Shown piece by piece: positions 42,834 to 51,232 of a stretch of 62,065 nucleotides of DNA. Position 1 is the first letter of the stretch. Every line of letters starts with the position of its first letter. A program made the translations under genes and the position numbers. The notes below the pieces were generated by a model. The model searched no databases. It was given only the letters and a program-made list of their open reading frames with translations, and had not been told where the DNA came from. Source of the DNA: Prevotellaceae bacterium (lineage in GTDB: Bacteria > Bacteroidota > Bacteroidia > Bacteroidales > Bacteroidaceae); contig JAQYEW010000007.1 of NCBI GenBank assembly GCA_028723455.1, positions 1 through 62,065 on the forward strand, given 5' to 3'.

Positions 42834-44157
42834 GCTTGTCCAATGTTTTCAGTAATTGTTCCGCAGTTGCCTGAATGGCTGGCACTGCAACGCTGTTGCC
42901 AAATTGCTTGTAGGCCGATGCGTCGGCAACCACAATCTTGAAGTTGTCAGGAAAGCCCTGGAGGCGTGCCCATTCGCGCGGCGTCATCTTTCTGATACCC
43001 TCTTTGTTTATTTCCCCCTTTATGTTCGTGGTGGGCGTGAGGTTCGTCTGACGGAAGTCAAGTACGAGGTTGCCTTCGCGGCCCATGCCGCCACACACGA
43101 TGGCATTCGCAACGGCATTGTCATCAATGATTTTATAGCCGAATCCGTGACCGGCTGCTTCATGACGCGCCCTGTGCCTCCTGAGAGTCTCGACGTATGT
43201 TTCTGACAAATAATATTTCGCCGGAACAGCATTCTCCTCGCGAACATCCAGCCAGCAGGGTATGTCTTTTTGACGTTGCGGGTATGCGAAATCCTCCTTT
43301 TTGATGCCAAGGTCTTTACGGAAGCCGACAATGTAAATACGTTCGCGATGCTGTGGCACTCCGAAATACATGGCATTAAGTATCTGTGGGTCTGGTACAA
43401 TGTAGCCGACCTCGTCCAATGTGTTGAGGATGGTTTCGAGTGTCCGTCCCTTGTCATGAATGGCCAAGCCCTTTACATTCTCCAGGAAGAAAGCTTTGGG
43501 CTGATGGCGGCGGAGAATCTCTGCAACATCAAAGAACAAAGTACCCCTTGTTTCAGCAAACCCTCTTCTCTTGCCGGCAAGGGAGAATGCCTGACAGGGG
43601 AATCCTGCGCACAGGATGTCGAAGTCCTTGGGTATCTTGTTCTTTGTGCTTTCTTTGGTAATGTCGCCAAAAGGAACATCACCGTAATTCGCATAGTATG
43701 TACGCTTGGCCTGTTCGTCCCATTCAGAAGAGAATATGCACTCGCCACCCAAGTTCTGGAATGCCATCCTGAACCCCCCAATGCCGGCAAACAGGTCGAT
43801 GAACTTGAATTTCGCTTGCCTGGGGCCGGGGAATGGCACATTTAAAACATCTGAAAAGAGATAGCGTTGCAAGGCGTCGTTGGATTCTGACACTGCATCT
43901 TCACAGAACTGTTTGCCGTTCTTTTCCCCGCGAATGAATTCATACCAAAGGTTAAGCATTTCTTTTGCCTGCCGGCGGTAGGGTAAATCGACATCCTTGC
44001 CGTCTAATTGGAGGTAGTGGGTGATGAGGGCCGCCTGTTCTGTGAAGGGAACGGCATTGCCCTCTTCATCAAGCGTCTCTTTACCATAAATTTCTATTCT
44101 GCCGGCTTGCTTTTTACAGAAATCAAATAACGAGAATTCATTTGTCGGTTTTGGCAT
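42814..44157 (-). CDS. DNA (cytosine-5) methyltransferase, HpaII type
   Basis: Ordered C5-methyltransferase motifs are visible: motif I FIDLFAGIGGFRMAFQ, motif IV GFPCQAFSLAGKR with the catalytic Cys (about 188), motif VI ENVKGL, and the late GNSVAVPAIQATAEQLL. The first 115 residues form an extra N-terminal part, so it is longer than M.HpaII (358). Together with the following HpaII-like gene it should methylate CCGG. ATG 44157 is preferred over the GTG at 44211, which coincides with a -7 element (TAACTTTG, minus strand, 44211-44218). Confidence 0.9.
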   Translation of the reverse strand: MPKPTNEFSLFDFCKKQAGRIEIYGKETLDEEGNAVPFTEQAALITHYLQLDGKDVDLPYRRQAKEMLNLWYEFIRGEKNGKQFCEDAVSESNDALQRYLFSDVLNVPFPGPRQAKFKFIDLFAGIGGFRMAFQNLGGECIFSSEWDEQAKRTYYANYGDVPFGDITKESTKNKIPKDFDILCAGFPCQAFSLAGKRRGFAETRGTLFFDVAEILRRHQPKAFFLENVKGLAIHDKGRTLETILNTLDEVGYIVPDPQILNAMYFGVPQHRERIYIVGFRKDLGIKKEDFAYPQRQKDIPCWLDVREENAVPAKYYLSETYVETLRRHRARHEAAGHGFGYKIIDDNAVANAIVCGGMGREGNLVLDFRQTNLTPTTNIKGEINKEGIRKMTPREWARLQGFPDNFKIVVADASAYKQFGNSVAVPAIQATAEQLLKTLDKHGVIRQ

Positions 44158-44224
44158 TTTTCTTCTTTGAGGGGGTTGTGTTTGGGTGTCCGGGTGTCTG
44201 TGAACGTCCACAAAGTTACAAAAA

Positions 44225-44260
44225 AAGTTCTAACCTTTCATTTCTGAAGGGTCAGAACTT
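44225..44260 (-). terminator. Terminator of tmRNA
   Basis: AAGTTCT (44225-44231) pairs with AGAACTT (44254-44260), with further pairing inside. On the minus strand a TTTTTTT run follows. It ends 10 nt past the mature 3' end of tmRNA and just before the methyltransferase promoter. Confidence 0.7.
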
Positions 44261-44269
44261 TCGTAGGTG

Positions 44270-44670
44270 TGGAGCCGGAGGGGATTGAACCCTCGTCCAA
44301 ACAGGGATACACTGAGCTTTCTACACGCTTATTCCGGACTTGATTTTCGAGCGGGGGCAGGACCCGGACCACCAACCCAGCCGCCTTATCCTCTAAGATT
44401 TCATCCTTGGCGCGAGGCCGCCGCAGACTATCCCCGATTTTCCTGTGCCTCTGATTCCAAGCGCTTCGGAGCAAGAGTGCTTGGAGAGACATCCCGTCTC
44501 AGCCCCTGGGGCCGAGATTAAGCCTTAATCTACTGTGCTTCGATTAGGCAGCGAGAGCGTAATTGTTTTCGCCAATTAATCTTTGCAAGTCATTGATTAT
44601 AGAGAGCGGCCGGCAACTCTCTGCGTGCTTACGCAATCCATCGTCCTGCTGTCAAATCCATGTCGACCCC
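44270..44670 (-). ncRNA. ssrA: Transfer-messenger RNA
   Basis: Both tRNA-like ends are present. The 5' end GGGGTCG (minus strand, from 44670) pairs with CGGCTCC near the 3' end, and the T-arm reads GGACGAGGGTTCAATCCCCT. The tag frame at 44544-44573 encodes GENNYALAA and a stop, the tag known from Bacteroides relatives. The 3' CCA is not encoded (the DNA reads CAC after the discriminator A), so it must be added. The RNA rescues stalled ribosomes and marks the nascent protein for proteolysis. The inferred length is 401 nt. Confidence 0.95.
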
Positions 44671-44695
44671 AGTCTCTTTTTGCTTTCAGCGAGAG

Positions 44696-44726
44696 CAAAG
44701 GTAGGGAAAAGCATCGAGCAGGCAAA
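44696..44726 (-). promoter_or_regulatory. tmRNA promoter
   Basis: On the minus strand TTTG (44723-44726) and TACCTTTG (44696-44703) are separated by 19 nt, an exact Bacteroidota sigma-A promoter. The mature 5' end lies 26 nt beyond, leaving a short leader for RNase P removal. Confidence 0.75.
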
Positions 44727-44743
44727 GTTTTTTGCATGAAAAA

Positions 44744-44783
44744 TCTTCCCCTCTCCGGTTTCACAGGACCGGGGAGGGGAAGA
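44744..44783 (-). terminator. Terminator of the M6 metalloprotease gene
   Basis: TCTTCCCCTCTCCGGT (44744-44759) and ACCGGGGAGGGGAAGA (44768-44783) pair over 16 bp with one T-G. On the minus strand TTTTT follows. It lies 10 bp after the stop and 18 bp before the tmRNA promoter. Confidence 0.8.
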
Positions 44784-44792
44784 CATCCGTTT

Positions 44793-47339
44793 TTAGTTTA
44801 CGATCACCTTGCGGCCGTTCTTGATATAGATACCGGGCCGGGCAGGCTGTTGGATGCGCTGCCCTTGCAGGTTGTACCAGGGCGTTTGCCGTTCGGGCGT
44901 GGTGGCTTGCAGGCCTTGGACGGCATTGGTGGCGTTGACAACCTTGATGGGGTCGCTCCATAGCGTGAGTCCGTTGGGTGTTACGGCACGCACACGCACG
45001 CTGTAGGCTTGGCTTGCGTCCAGGTTGGCAAGGTTGTAGCTCGTGGCCTGGGTGGTGTAGTTGCTGTAGGCCGCAGGGATGCGGAGGGGTGCCGCCTGGC
45101 TTTGCGTATCCGCTTCCAGTGTGTTGTCTGTCGCTCCGGCACTCACCGTGCTGACCTGGATATTGCGGGGTGCGGGTGATCCTCCGTTTCCGTACTTGCG
45201 CTGGAGATAGGCGTTGATTTCATCCAATGAGAATTGGCCGTCGAAGATGAGCAGGAAGGTGGCCGTTAGGGTGGGCTTGCCTTCAAATTCGACATGGAAG
45301 CGGTTGCCGCTGATGTCTCCCTCTTTAACGCTTACGAGTCCAAGCGTATTGTTGTTGCTGTCCAGGTTCAGACCGAATTTGCTGTTATCCTCGTTGACGA
45401 TCCAGAGCGCGCCCTTGCCCGATGTTTCGCCGTCTGCGGGTCCGTAGCCGTAGACGATGCTCAGTTTGCCGGAGATGGGGGCGTTGATGTAGGGGGTGGT
45501 CAGTTTGCCCGCTACGGAACCCTTGCCCAACTGCAAGCCCGCCTTGTTGGTGTACACGGTCCTTCCGCTCCATCCCTGGCCAATCAGGGTGCCTAAGGTT
45601 CCGCTGACATCGTTGTTGCTTAGGGTGTTGGTGGCGTGGTCCTCAAAGTCTACTTCCAGCATTACGGCATCGTCGATGTTCGTGGGAGCTATCTTGGTGC
45701 TTTGCACGGACACCTCGTAGCTGGTGGCGTCGGGCACGGGTTGCCAGCTGGCCGTGAAGCCCGTGGTGGTGATGTTTGTGGGCTGGTTCGCCTGGGGCTT
45801 TATGTTCCGGATGCCGGCGCAGGCCAGGAAGGAGACGGTGCCGTCAGCGTTTTGTGTGATTTCCGTGATGGACTTGCCCAGCAGCTTGGTGCCGTTCAGG
45901 TTGGTATTGAACAGGGTGGCGGCGGGTGTCGTCGTGTCCGTAATGCTGTTCAGCGTGCCGTTGGGGTAAGGACGGCCCGACAGTTGGAGGGGTTTCTTCG
46001 CCAGCAGGATGCTGATACGGTTGTGGTCGGGGTCGTCGTTGGGGCCGTTGGCTTCCCAGACATTCTTGTCAAAATCTATGTGGAAAGGTAGCAGGCCGCC
46101 GTTGCGTGGGATGGCGAACCACTTTTGTGTCTGGCGGTTCTCCAGCAGGTAGTACTCGTCGCGGTTGGCGTCGTTGTAGAGGATATAGGCTTCGGGGTGC
46201 TGATGCAGGGGCCGCATGTTGGTGATGCGTGTCTCGCTGCTGATTTCTTTGGGAGTGAGCCAGCCGCTGAACCAACGCTCATAGGCGCTATAGCCCACGG
46301 GAGTACGGCCGTTGTTGTTGCGGCCGCCGGCTGACATCAGGTCGTACTGCTGGAGGTTGTCCTCGCCGCTGTAGTCGATGTCGTACATGTCGGGCAGGTT
46401 CATGCAGTGGCTGAATTCGTGGCAGGCCACGCCGATACCGCTGTGTCTGTTGTCGGTGCCCATCTCGTTGCTGCAAGCGTAGGTGAAGATGCGCTTGCCG
46501 TCGTATTTCAGTTCGCGGTTATAGACGGCGAAAGCATGGGGCCAGATGTAGTCGGCGCCCGCGCCGTCAGCCTCGCTCTTGCCGGCGTAGATGAAATAGA
46601 CCTGGTCCACCTGGCCGTCGTCGTCCCAGTCATATTTGGCGTAGTCCACGTCCTTGTCCACGGCGTTGGTGGCGTAGATGATCATTTGCTGGATCTTGCT
46701 TTGGTCGTCGCCCTTGTCGCCGTTGCTCTTGGTTACGTTTCCGCCGTAGAACTTGTAGGAGTTGGGCAGTTTCACGGGCCCTACGATATCAAAGGTGAGG
46801 TCGAACTGGCCGTAACTCTGGTCCATGAAGTAGTCGTGCACGCTGCCCGTAAGCTCATAGTCGGTGCAGTTCTCCTTGTTGAACATCACGTCGTACATGG
46901 CTTTGGGGTCGCTGTCCGCGAAGTCCAGATCGCTGAAGCTTACAAGGATGACGAGTCCCTTGCGCTGGCCGCGGAACAGGCTGGCGTCCTTTGGCACACC
47001 CACCTTGCGACGCACCTTGCGTGCGCCCCGTCCGGCCAGTTTGCGCTCGTGGTCGGCTTTGAGTTCTTCCGTTTGCTTCATTTGCTGCTCCCAGCGCTGC
47101 TTCACTTCACGCATACTGCTTATGTGCAGTTTGCCGTCCGCCTGTGCGGCAACGACACGTCCGTCGTCCAGGGTGTAATAATGGGCGCGCTCGTCGCCAC
47201 GCAGCGTGGCCATTACCTCTGTGCCGTTGGCCAGGCGGATACGCTTGCGCACAGGCAGGGCGGGAATGGCAAGCGCCTGCTCTGCGCCAAGTACGAAACT
47301 CAGCGTCAGGAAGGCACATCTAACGATTTTCTTTAGCAT
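44793..47339 (-). CDS. Secreted M6-family zinc metalloprotease with C-terminal sorting tail
   Basis: A signal peptide (about 1-24) is followed by a short propeptide and an M6 (immune inhibitor A-like) catalytic domain with GVACHEFSHCMNLPDMYD (His307, Glu308, His311). After the catalytic domain come a fibronectin-type-III-like unit (about 520-565), a beta-sandwich with EIDFEDHATN-like strands, a second FN3 unit and the tail WYNLQGQRIQQ...GIYIKNGRKVIVN. It is likely secreted and surface-retained, degrading extracellular proteins. A TAAATTTG element (minus strand, 47380-47387) suggests its own promoter. Placement beside a SusC/D locus suggests protein or glycoprotein use (inference). Confidence 0.85.
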   Translation of the reverse strand: MLKKIVRCAFLTLSFVLGAEQALAIPALPVRKRIRLANGTEVMATLRGDERAHYYTLDDGRVVAAQADGKLHISSMREVKQRWEQQMKQTEELKADHERKLAGRGARKVRRKVGVPKDASLFRGQRKGLVILVSFSDLDFADSDPKAMYDVMFNKENCTDYELTGSVHDYFMDQSYGQFDLTFDIVGPVKLPNSYKFYGGNVTKSNGDKGDDQSKIQQMIIYATNAVDKDVDYAKYDWDDDGQVDQVYFIYAGKSEADGAGADYIWPHAFAVYNRELKYDGKRIFTYACSNEMGTDNRHSGIGVACHEFSHCMNLPDMYDIDYSGEDNLQQYDLMSAGGRNNNGRTPVGYSAYERWFSGWLTPKEISSETRITNMRPLHQHPEAYILYNDANRDEYYLLENRQTQKWFAIPRNGGLLPFHIDFDKNVWEANGPNDDPDHNRISILLAKKPLQLSGRPYPNGTLNSITDTTTPAATLFNTNLNGTKLLGKSITEITQNADGTVSFLACAGIRNIKPQANQPTNITTTGFTASWQPVPDATSYEVSVQSTKIAPTNIDDAVMLEVDFEDHATNTLSNNDVSGTLGTLIGQGWSGRTVYTNKAGLQLGKGSVAGKLTTPYINAPISGKLSIVYGYGPADGETSGKGALWIVNEDNSKFGLNLDSNNNTLGLVSVKEGDISGNRFHVEFEGKPTLTATFLLIFDGQFSLDEINAYLQRKYGNGGSPAPRNIQVSTVSAGATDNTLEADTQSQAAPLRIPAAYSNYTTQATSYNLANLDASQAYSVRVRAVTPNGLTLWSDPIKVVNATNAVQGLQATTPERQTPWYNLQGQRIQQPARPGIYIKNGRKVIVN

Positions 47340-47407
47340 CTTATTTGATATTTATTTCGTAAATTATGACTTATAAGTGCAAATTTACAGAAAAAAATCG
47401 GAATAGA

Positions 47408-48520
47408 TTATAGTTTGAAGAAGATGTTCTTGCGATAAAGGAAGAAGCAGATGCCCCATTCCGCTGCGAAAACCGCCAGCGAAGCAGCGGGCGGATAGAG
47501 GGATTCTGTCCCTTGAAAGAGGTATTGGAGCGGGGAAAGCAGTTGCGAAACATAGGCGTTGAACCATCCGCGCCCTACGATATCGAAGAAGAGGTAGATG
47601 AAGATGCTGTTCATCCCCACCACCCGGAAGAAGAAGATCCCGCGCTTCACGCCCCTGCGGTCTATCATATAATGTAGGGCCGCCAGCAGGAGGATGACGT
47701 AGCCCGCGGACTGGAGTACGAAGGAGGTGGTGGCAATGGGCTTGATGACGGGCGTCAGCCCCGACAGCGACAGCGCGTAGCCCGTCGTCAGGCAGACGGC
47801 GGCGGTGAGCGTCATGCGCGTAAGCACCTGACGGCCCTGTAGGAGCCATTTCCCCAGGACGACTCCAAGGAGGGTGTGCACCGCCGTTGGCAGCCAGTTG
47901 ATGAAGACATATTTGTTGCCCGTCTGCCCCAGGAGCAGATGGTCGATATAGCTGCCGGCGTTCATGCCCATCGTGTAGCCCTCGATCTCTCCGGGGATGT
48001 GAAAGCTGCGGTAGAGCGTTTCCGTCAGCGCGAGGATGGCTGCGCAGGCCAGGAGCAGGCGGCGTGCGGACAGGCGGAAGAGGAGAAAGGCGATGAGGGT
48101 GGTGAATGCTAATTGGGTCAGGATGTCCGTAACGTCGAGGCTTTGCAGGTGAAGCCAGTCGGGAAAGGCGATCCGTTTGACGATGCCCCAGAAGAGCAGC
48201 CATGCGCAGCGGCGCAGGATTTTCCGGAGCCGGCAGTTCCAGGGAACACCCTTGCGCGTCTGTGCCGTAAGGGAATAGGCCATGGCCACGCCGGCCATCA
48301 GCATGAAGGCGGGTTGCACCAGGTCCCAGAAATGCAGTCCTTCCCAGTCGTTGTGGAAGAATTGCCGCATGAGGCTGTGCCCCCATGTGCCGGGTGTGGT
48401 GATGTTCAGCAAGTGGGTGTATAGCTCGGCCGCCTCGAAGGCGAGCAGCACCATGATCAGGCCGCGCATCAGGTCGAGCGACTGCAGGCGTCCTGTGTTT
48501 GTCGAAGGGGAAGTATTCAT
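47408..48520 (-). CDS. DUF5009-type membrane acyltransferase
   Basis: A polytopic protein of about ten helices that opens with LQSLDLMRGLIMVLLAFEAA, the DUF5009/heparan-alpha-glucosaminide N-acetyltransferase signature, and has HFWDLVQPAFMLMAGVAMAY and GMNSIFIYLF. Family members move acetyl groups across the membrane onto sugars. The length of 370 residues is normal. The ATG at 48520 is chosen; the open frame extends to 48601 but without a membrane start. It follows the lipoprotein gene, separated by the hairpin at 48542-48588. Confidence 0.8.
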   Translation of the reverse strand: MNTSPSTNTGRLQSLDLMRGLIMVLLAFEAAELYTHLLNITTPGTWGHSLMRQFFHNDWEGLHFWDLVQPAFMLMAGVAMAYSLTAQTRKGVPWNCRLRKILRRCAWLLFWGIVKRIAFPDWLHLQSLDVTDILTQLAFTTLIAFLLFRLSARRLLLACAAILALTETLYRSFHIPGEIEGYTMGMNAGSYIDHLLLGQTGNKYVFINWLPTAVHTLLGVVLGKWLLQGRQVLTRMTLTAAVCLTTGYALSLSGLTPVIKPIATTSFVLQSAGYVILLLAALHYMIDRRGVKRGIFFFRVVGMNSIFIYLFFDIVGRGWFNAYVSQLLSPLQYLFQGTESLYPPAASLAVFAAEWGICFFLYRKNIFFKL

Positions 48521-48541
48521 CTTTTGTTTTGTGGGAAACGT

Positions 48542-48588
48542 AAGGAGGATATGCCGAAACGTTGTGAGCGTCCTGACATATCCTCCTT
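48542..48588 (-). terminator. Inverted repeat after the SusC/D operon
   Basis: AAGGAGGATATG (48542-48553) and CATATCCTCCTT (48577-48588) are perfect 12-bp arms with a 23-nt loop. It lies just after the lipoprotein stop and before the DUF5009 gene. A full T-run is lacking, so it may attenuate or stabilise the mRNA rather than end it. Confidence 0.5.
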
Positions 48589-48597
48589 GGAATTCAT

Positions 48598-49563
48598 TCA
48601 ATGTATAGGCTTATTTTTGCCGGCGGTGGCCTCCAGGGCTGCTGCGTTCAGGTAGAACGCACCGGCCTTTGAAGGAAACTTAGAGCCGCCGTTGTATTCG
48701 GGCAGGAAGAAATACAGGCTGCCTGCGGGGAAGGTGATCACGTCATTGGCGAACTGGCCGAACTTGCCTTCAGCGGAACCGCCCTCGAACCAGCCGTAGC
48801 CCCAGTTGTTACCCAGAACGAAGGGCTGTATGGTGGCTTTGCCGTCGGCCTTGCTCACTTGGATAATGACCTTGTGCTCCTGTCCGTCGACATCAGCGGC
48901 CTCGTTGTAGAAGTAGCCTATATAGCCATAGCCTTTGTCGTCCTGGCCCGTAACGGTGTAAGCGTAGGGGCTGTTGAAGCGGTAGCGGATGTTGTCCGTT
49001 CCCTCGTTGATTTCGTACTCCACAGCCATAGTTTTCTGCTCTAACTTGCTGAAGACGCTGATCATGAAGGGGTCCAGGAAATAACCCGTATCGCTGGCCT
49101 TGTCCCACTTTACGAGGGTTATGGCTGCGTTGAATTCAGCCTTGCCATTGAAGTTGGTGTACTGAGGCACATACCGGCTGGGCACGCGTACCTTGTATTT
49201 GTACACCATGCTTTCCTTCGCATCGGGGAAGCTGACCTTCAGGGTAGCCTCGGCGGCACCGTCGGCGAAGACAACGGGCTCTGTCTGGAAGATGTTGCTG
49301 TCGTTCACCATCACTTCCAGGGGCAGGGTCAGTTCGCCCGCGGTGCTGGCACGTTTGAGGGTTACGTTGATCGCCTTCTCTTCTTTGGGGTCCACCTCAA
49401 TAACGTCGGACATACTGCCACCGTCGGCGAAATAAACGGCATTCAGGTCGGCAGCGTCGGGCTGGCCGGGACCTTCGTATTCATACTCGTCCGTGCAGGC
49501 TGTGAGGCCCAGAGACACCACGGCCATCAGCAGGAGAGATGATTTGCTAAAAAACTTTTTCAT
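48598..49563 (-). CDS. Surface lipoprotein of the SusC/D locus
   Basis: The signal ends VVSLGLTACTDEYEYEGPG, a lipobox followed by the acidic stretch associated with surface export in Bacteroidota. The N-terminal half (AVYFADGGSMSDVIEVDPKE, INVTLKRASTAGELTLPLEV) resembles BT_3987/DUF1735-like beta sandwiches. The second half is a beta-rich domain with FVLGNNWGYGWFEGGSAEGK. It is probably the third surface component, binding the substrate of the SusC/D pair. It lies 26 bp after susD. Confidence 0.75.
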   Translation of the reverse strand: MKKFFSKSSLLLMAVVSLGLTACTDEYEYEGPGQPDAADLNAVYFADGGSMSDVIEVDPKEEKAINVTLKRASTAGELTLPLEVMVNDSNIFQTEPVVFADGAAEATLKVSFPDAKESMVYKYKVRVPSRYVPQYTNFNGKAEFNAAITLVKWDKASDTGYFLDPFMISVFSKLEQKTMAVEYEINEGTDNIRYRFNSPYAYTVTGQDDKGYGYIGYFYNEAADVDGQEHKVIIQVSKADGKATIQPFVLGNNWGYGWFEGGSAEGKFGQFANDVITFPAGSLYFFLPEYNGGSKFPSKAGAFYLNAAALEATAGKNKPIH

Positions 49564-49589
49564 TTTCTTTTCGTTTTGCTAAAGGTGAA

Positions 49590-51200
49590 TTACTCGGTCC
49601 AGGGGGTGTACTTGCCGGCGGTGGACTCGGGGTTGTTGTAGCCGCGCAGTCCGGCGTTGGCGTCCTCCTCGCTACGTACAATCTGCCAGCTCATCCAGTT
49701 GGGACGCCCCTGTGTGTTAATTCTGTCGGCGGCGGGCTGGTTGGTACCCTTGTAGCCACGCGTTACTGGCATGTTCAGACGCTTGACATCGAAGAAGGTA
49801 CGACCCTCGCCCCAAAGCTCTACGCGCTTCTGGAAGACGATTTCGTCCACAATGTTCAGGGCTTGCGCGGCCGAGTAGTTGGGGTCGCGGTTCTCCTTCA
49901 TGAACTTCTCGACCAGTTGGATGCCACGTGCCTTGTCCTGGTGGGCGGCAGCCTCTGCCTCGATGAAGTACATCTCCTCGATACGCATCAGGGGGATATC
50001 CACAACGTTGCCGCTGGTATGATCATTGCCAACGCCGTTGCCGGGGCGGAACTTGGTGGAGGCGTAGGTACGCATCTTCTCGCCCACCTTGGGATTCACC
50101 CAAAGTTGCTGGCCTTCCAAAGCGTGGCCTGCGGGTGCCTTGTACATCTTCTTGCGCCAGTCGGTGTCGCTCATGCGGTTGTACATGGAGGCGTCAATCA
50201 TCACCATATCGAATTGGGTGTAACCCCACTCGGCATCATTGCACAAGAAAGCAGCCCAGCTTCGGATGTTGCCGAGGACAGATTCTTTGGTTTGGATGGC
50301 AGCCAGCATCCAGTGGCCGGCGGCGGCGTTGTTGAAGCCCGTAGTGATGTTCGTTGCTTCCGTCTCGTTCATGATGGCCACGTTGTTGTGGGGAGCGTCG
50401 ATGGCCATGCGTGCGTATTTCTCGGCATTGGGGTAATCCTCAAGCCAGAGATAGAGACGCGCATAGAGACCGTAGATGACATCCAGATGAGGCATGTTCT
50501 TGGCATTGTCATTGAAGAAGGGAATCCACTCCTCTGCCTTCTTCAGGTCGCTCAGGATGAACTCAGCCATCTGCTCGCGGGTGGCGCGCGGGTTGTTTCG
50601 GGCTTGTTTCTCGTCGCTCTGGTCGGTGATGATGGGAACGGTCAGGCCCTTGATGTCCTTGCCCTCGGGGCTGACGCCATTGGGGGTAATGTCGCTGGGC
50701 ATCCACTCATACTCACCCATCATGTCGATGTAGTACATGGCGCGGAAAGCGCAGGCAGCGGCATAGTAGCCTTTCTGGATGTCGGTGGCGCTGTTGGGAT
50801 TGATGCTTCTCAACACGGTGTTGCAGGTACTCACGCCACCGGTCTGATAGTTCCAGGGCAGCTGGCAAAGCAGATACTCGCGTTCAAAATAGTTGGGTGT
50901 CGCATATACGCTCCATTGCGCATAATCATGATCCGTACGGACAACATCCTGCGTCATCACATCGCGGATATGTATCATTGTACCGATGCCGAAGTCGAAA
51001 TCGTATCTGCTGCTAAAGGTGCGGCTATTAAAATAGGCGGGGATGCCGCTGAGCTGGTTCTCCGCAGCGGTGGAAACATTCTGCACCTGCTCGATGGTTA
51101 CGGTGCCACCATGCGGCAACGCTTCTTCCAGACAGCCGGTCAGCGTCAGTGTGCTGGCAGTCAATAGGGCTGCTGCACGGAATATCATTGACTTTATCAT
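49590..51200 (-). CDS. RagB/SusD-family outer membrane lipoprotein
   Basis: The lipoprotein signal ends TASTLTLTGCLEEALPHGG. SusD features follow: TPR-like helices (AACAFRAMYYIDMMGEYEWM, LDVIYGLYARLYLWLEDYPNAEKYARMAI in pieces) and the C-terminal VPLMRIEEMYFIEAEAAA-like and RRVELWGEGRTFFDVKR-like blocks (here IPLMRIEEMYFIEAEAAAHQ and FQKRVELWGEGRTFFDVKRL). It forms the lid over the SusC channel and binds the nutrient. ATG 51200 is preferred to the start overlapping the SusC stop because it begins the signal peptide. Confidence 0.93.
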   Translation of the reverse strand: MIKSMIFRAAALLTASTLTLTGCLEEALPHGGTVTIEQVQNVSTAAENQLSGIPAYFNSRTFSSRYDFDFGIGTMIHIRDVMTQDVVRTDHDYAQWSVYATPNYFEREYLLCQLPWNYQTGGVSTCNTVLRSINPNSATDIQKGYYAAACAFRAMYYIDMMGEYEWMPSDITPNGVSPEGKDIKGLTVPIITDQSDEKQARNNPRATREQMAEFILSDLKKAEEWIPFFNDNAKNMPHLDVIYGLYARLYLWLEDYPNAEKYARMAIDAPHNNVAIMNETEATNITTGFNNAAAGHWMLAAIQTKESVLGNIRSWAAFLCNDAEWGYTQFDMVMIDASMYNRMSDTDWRKKMYKAPAGHALEGQQLWVNPKVGEKMRTYASTKFRPGNGVGNDHTSGNVVDIPLMRIEEMYFIEAEAAAHQDKARGIQLVEKFMKENRDPNYSAAQALNIVDEIVFQKRVELWGEGRTFFDVKRLNMPVTRGYKGTNQPAADRINTQGRPNWMSWQIVRSEEDANAGLRGYNNPESTAGKYTPWTE

Positions 51201-51232
51201 TGTATCTGTGTTTTTAACTTTTAAGTATTGCA

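Noticed and set aside
44270..44300. Possible tRNA gene
   Set aside because: The T-arm and acceptor belong to the tmRNA; its 5' partner lies about 400 nt away and the GENNYALAA tag frame lies between.
46407..47336. 309-codon plus-strand frame
   Set aside because: It is antisense to the M6 protease, which shows HEFSH and a signal peptide.
49863..51167. 434-codon plus-strand frame
   Set aside because: It is antisense to susD, with no signal or domain.
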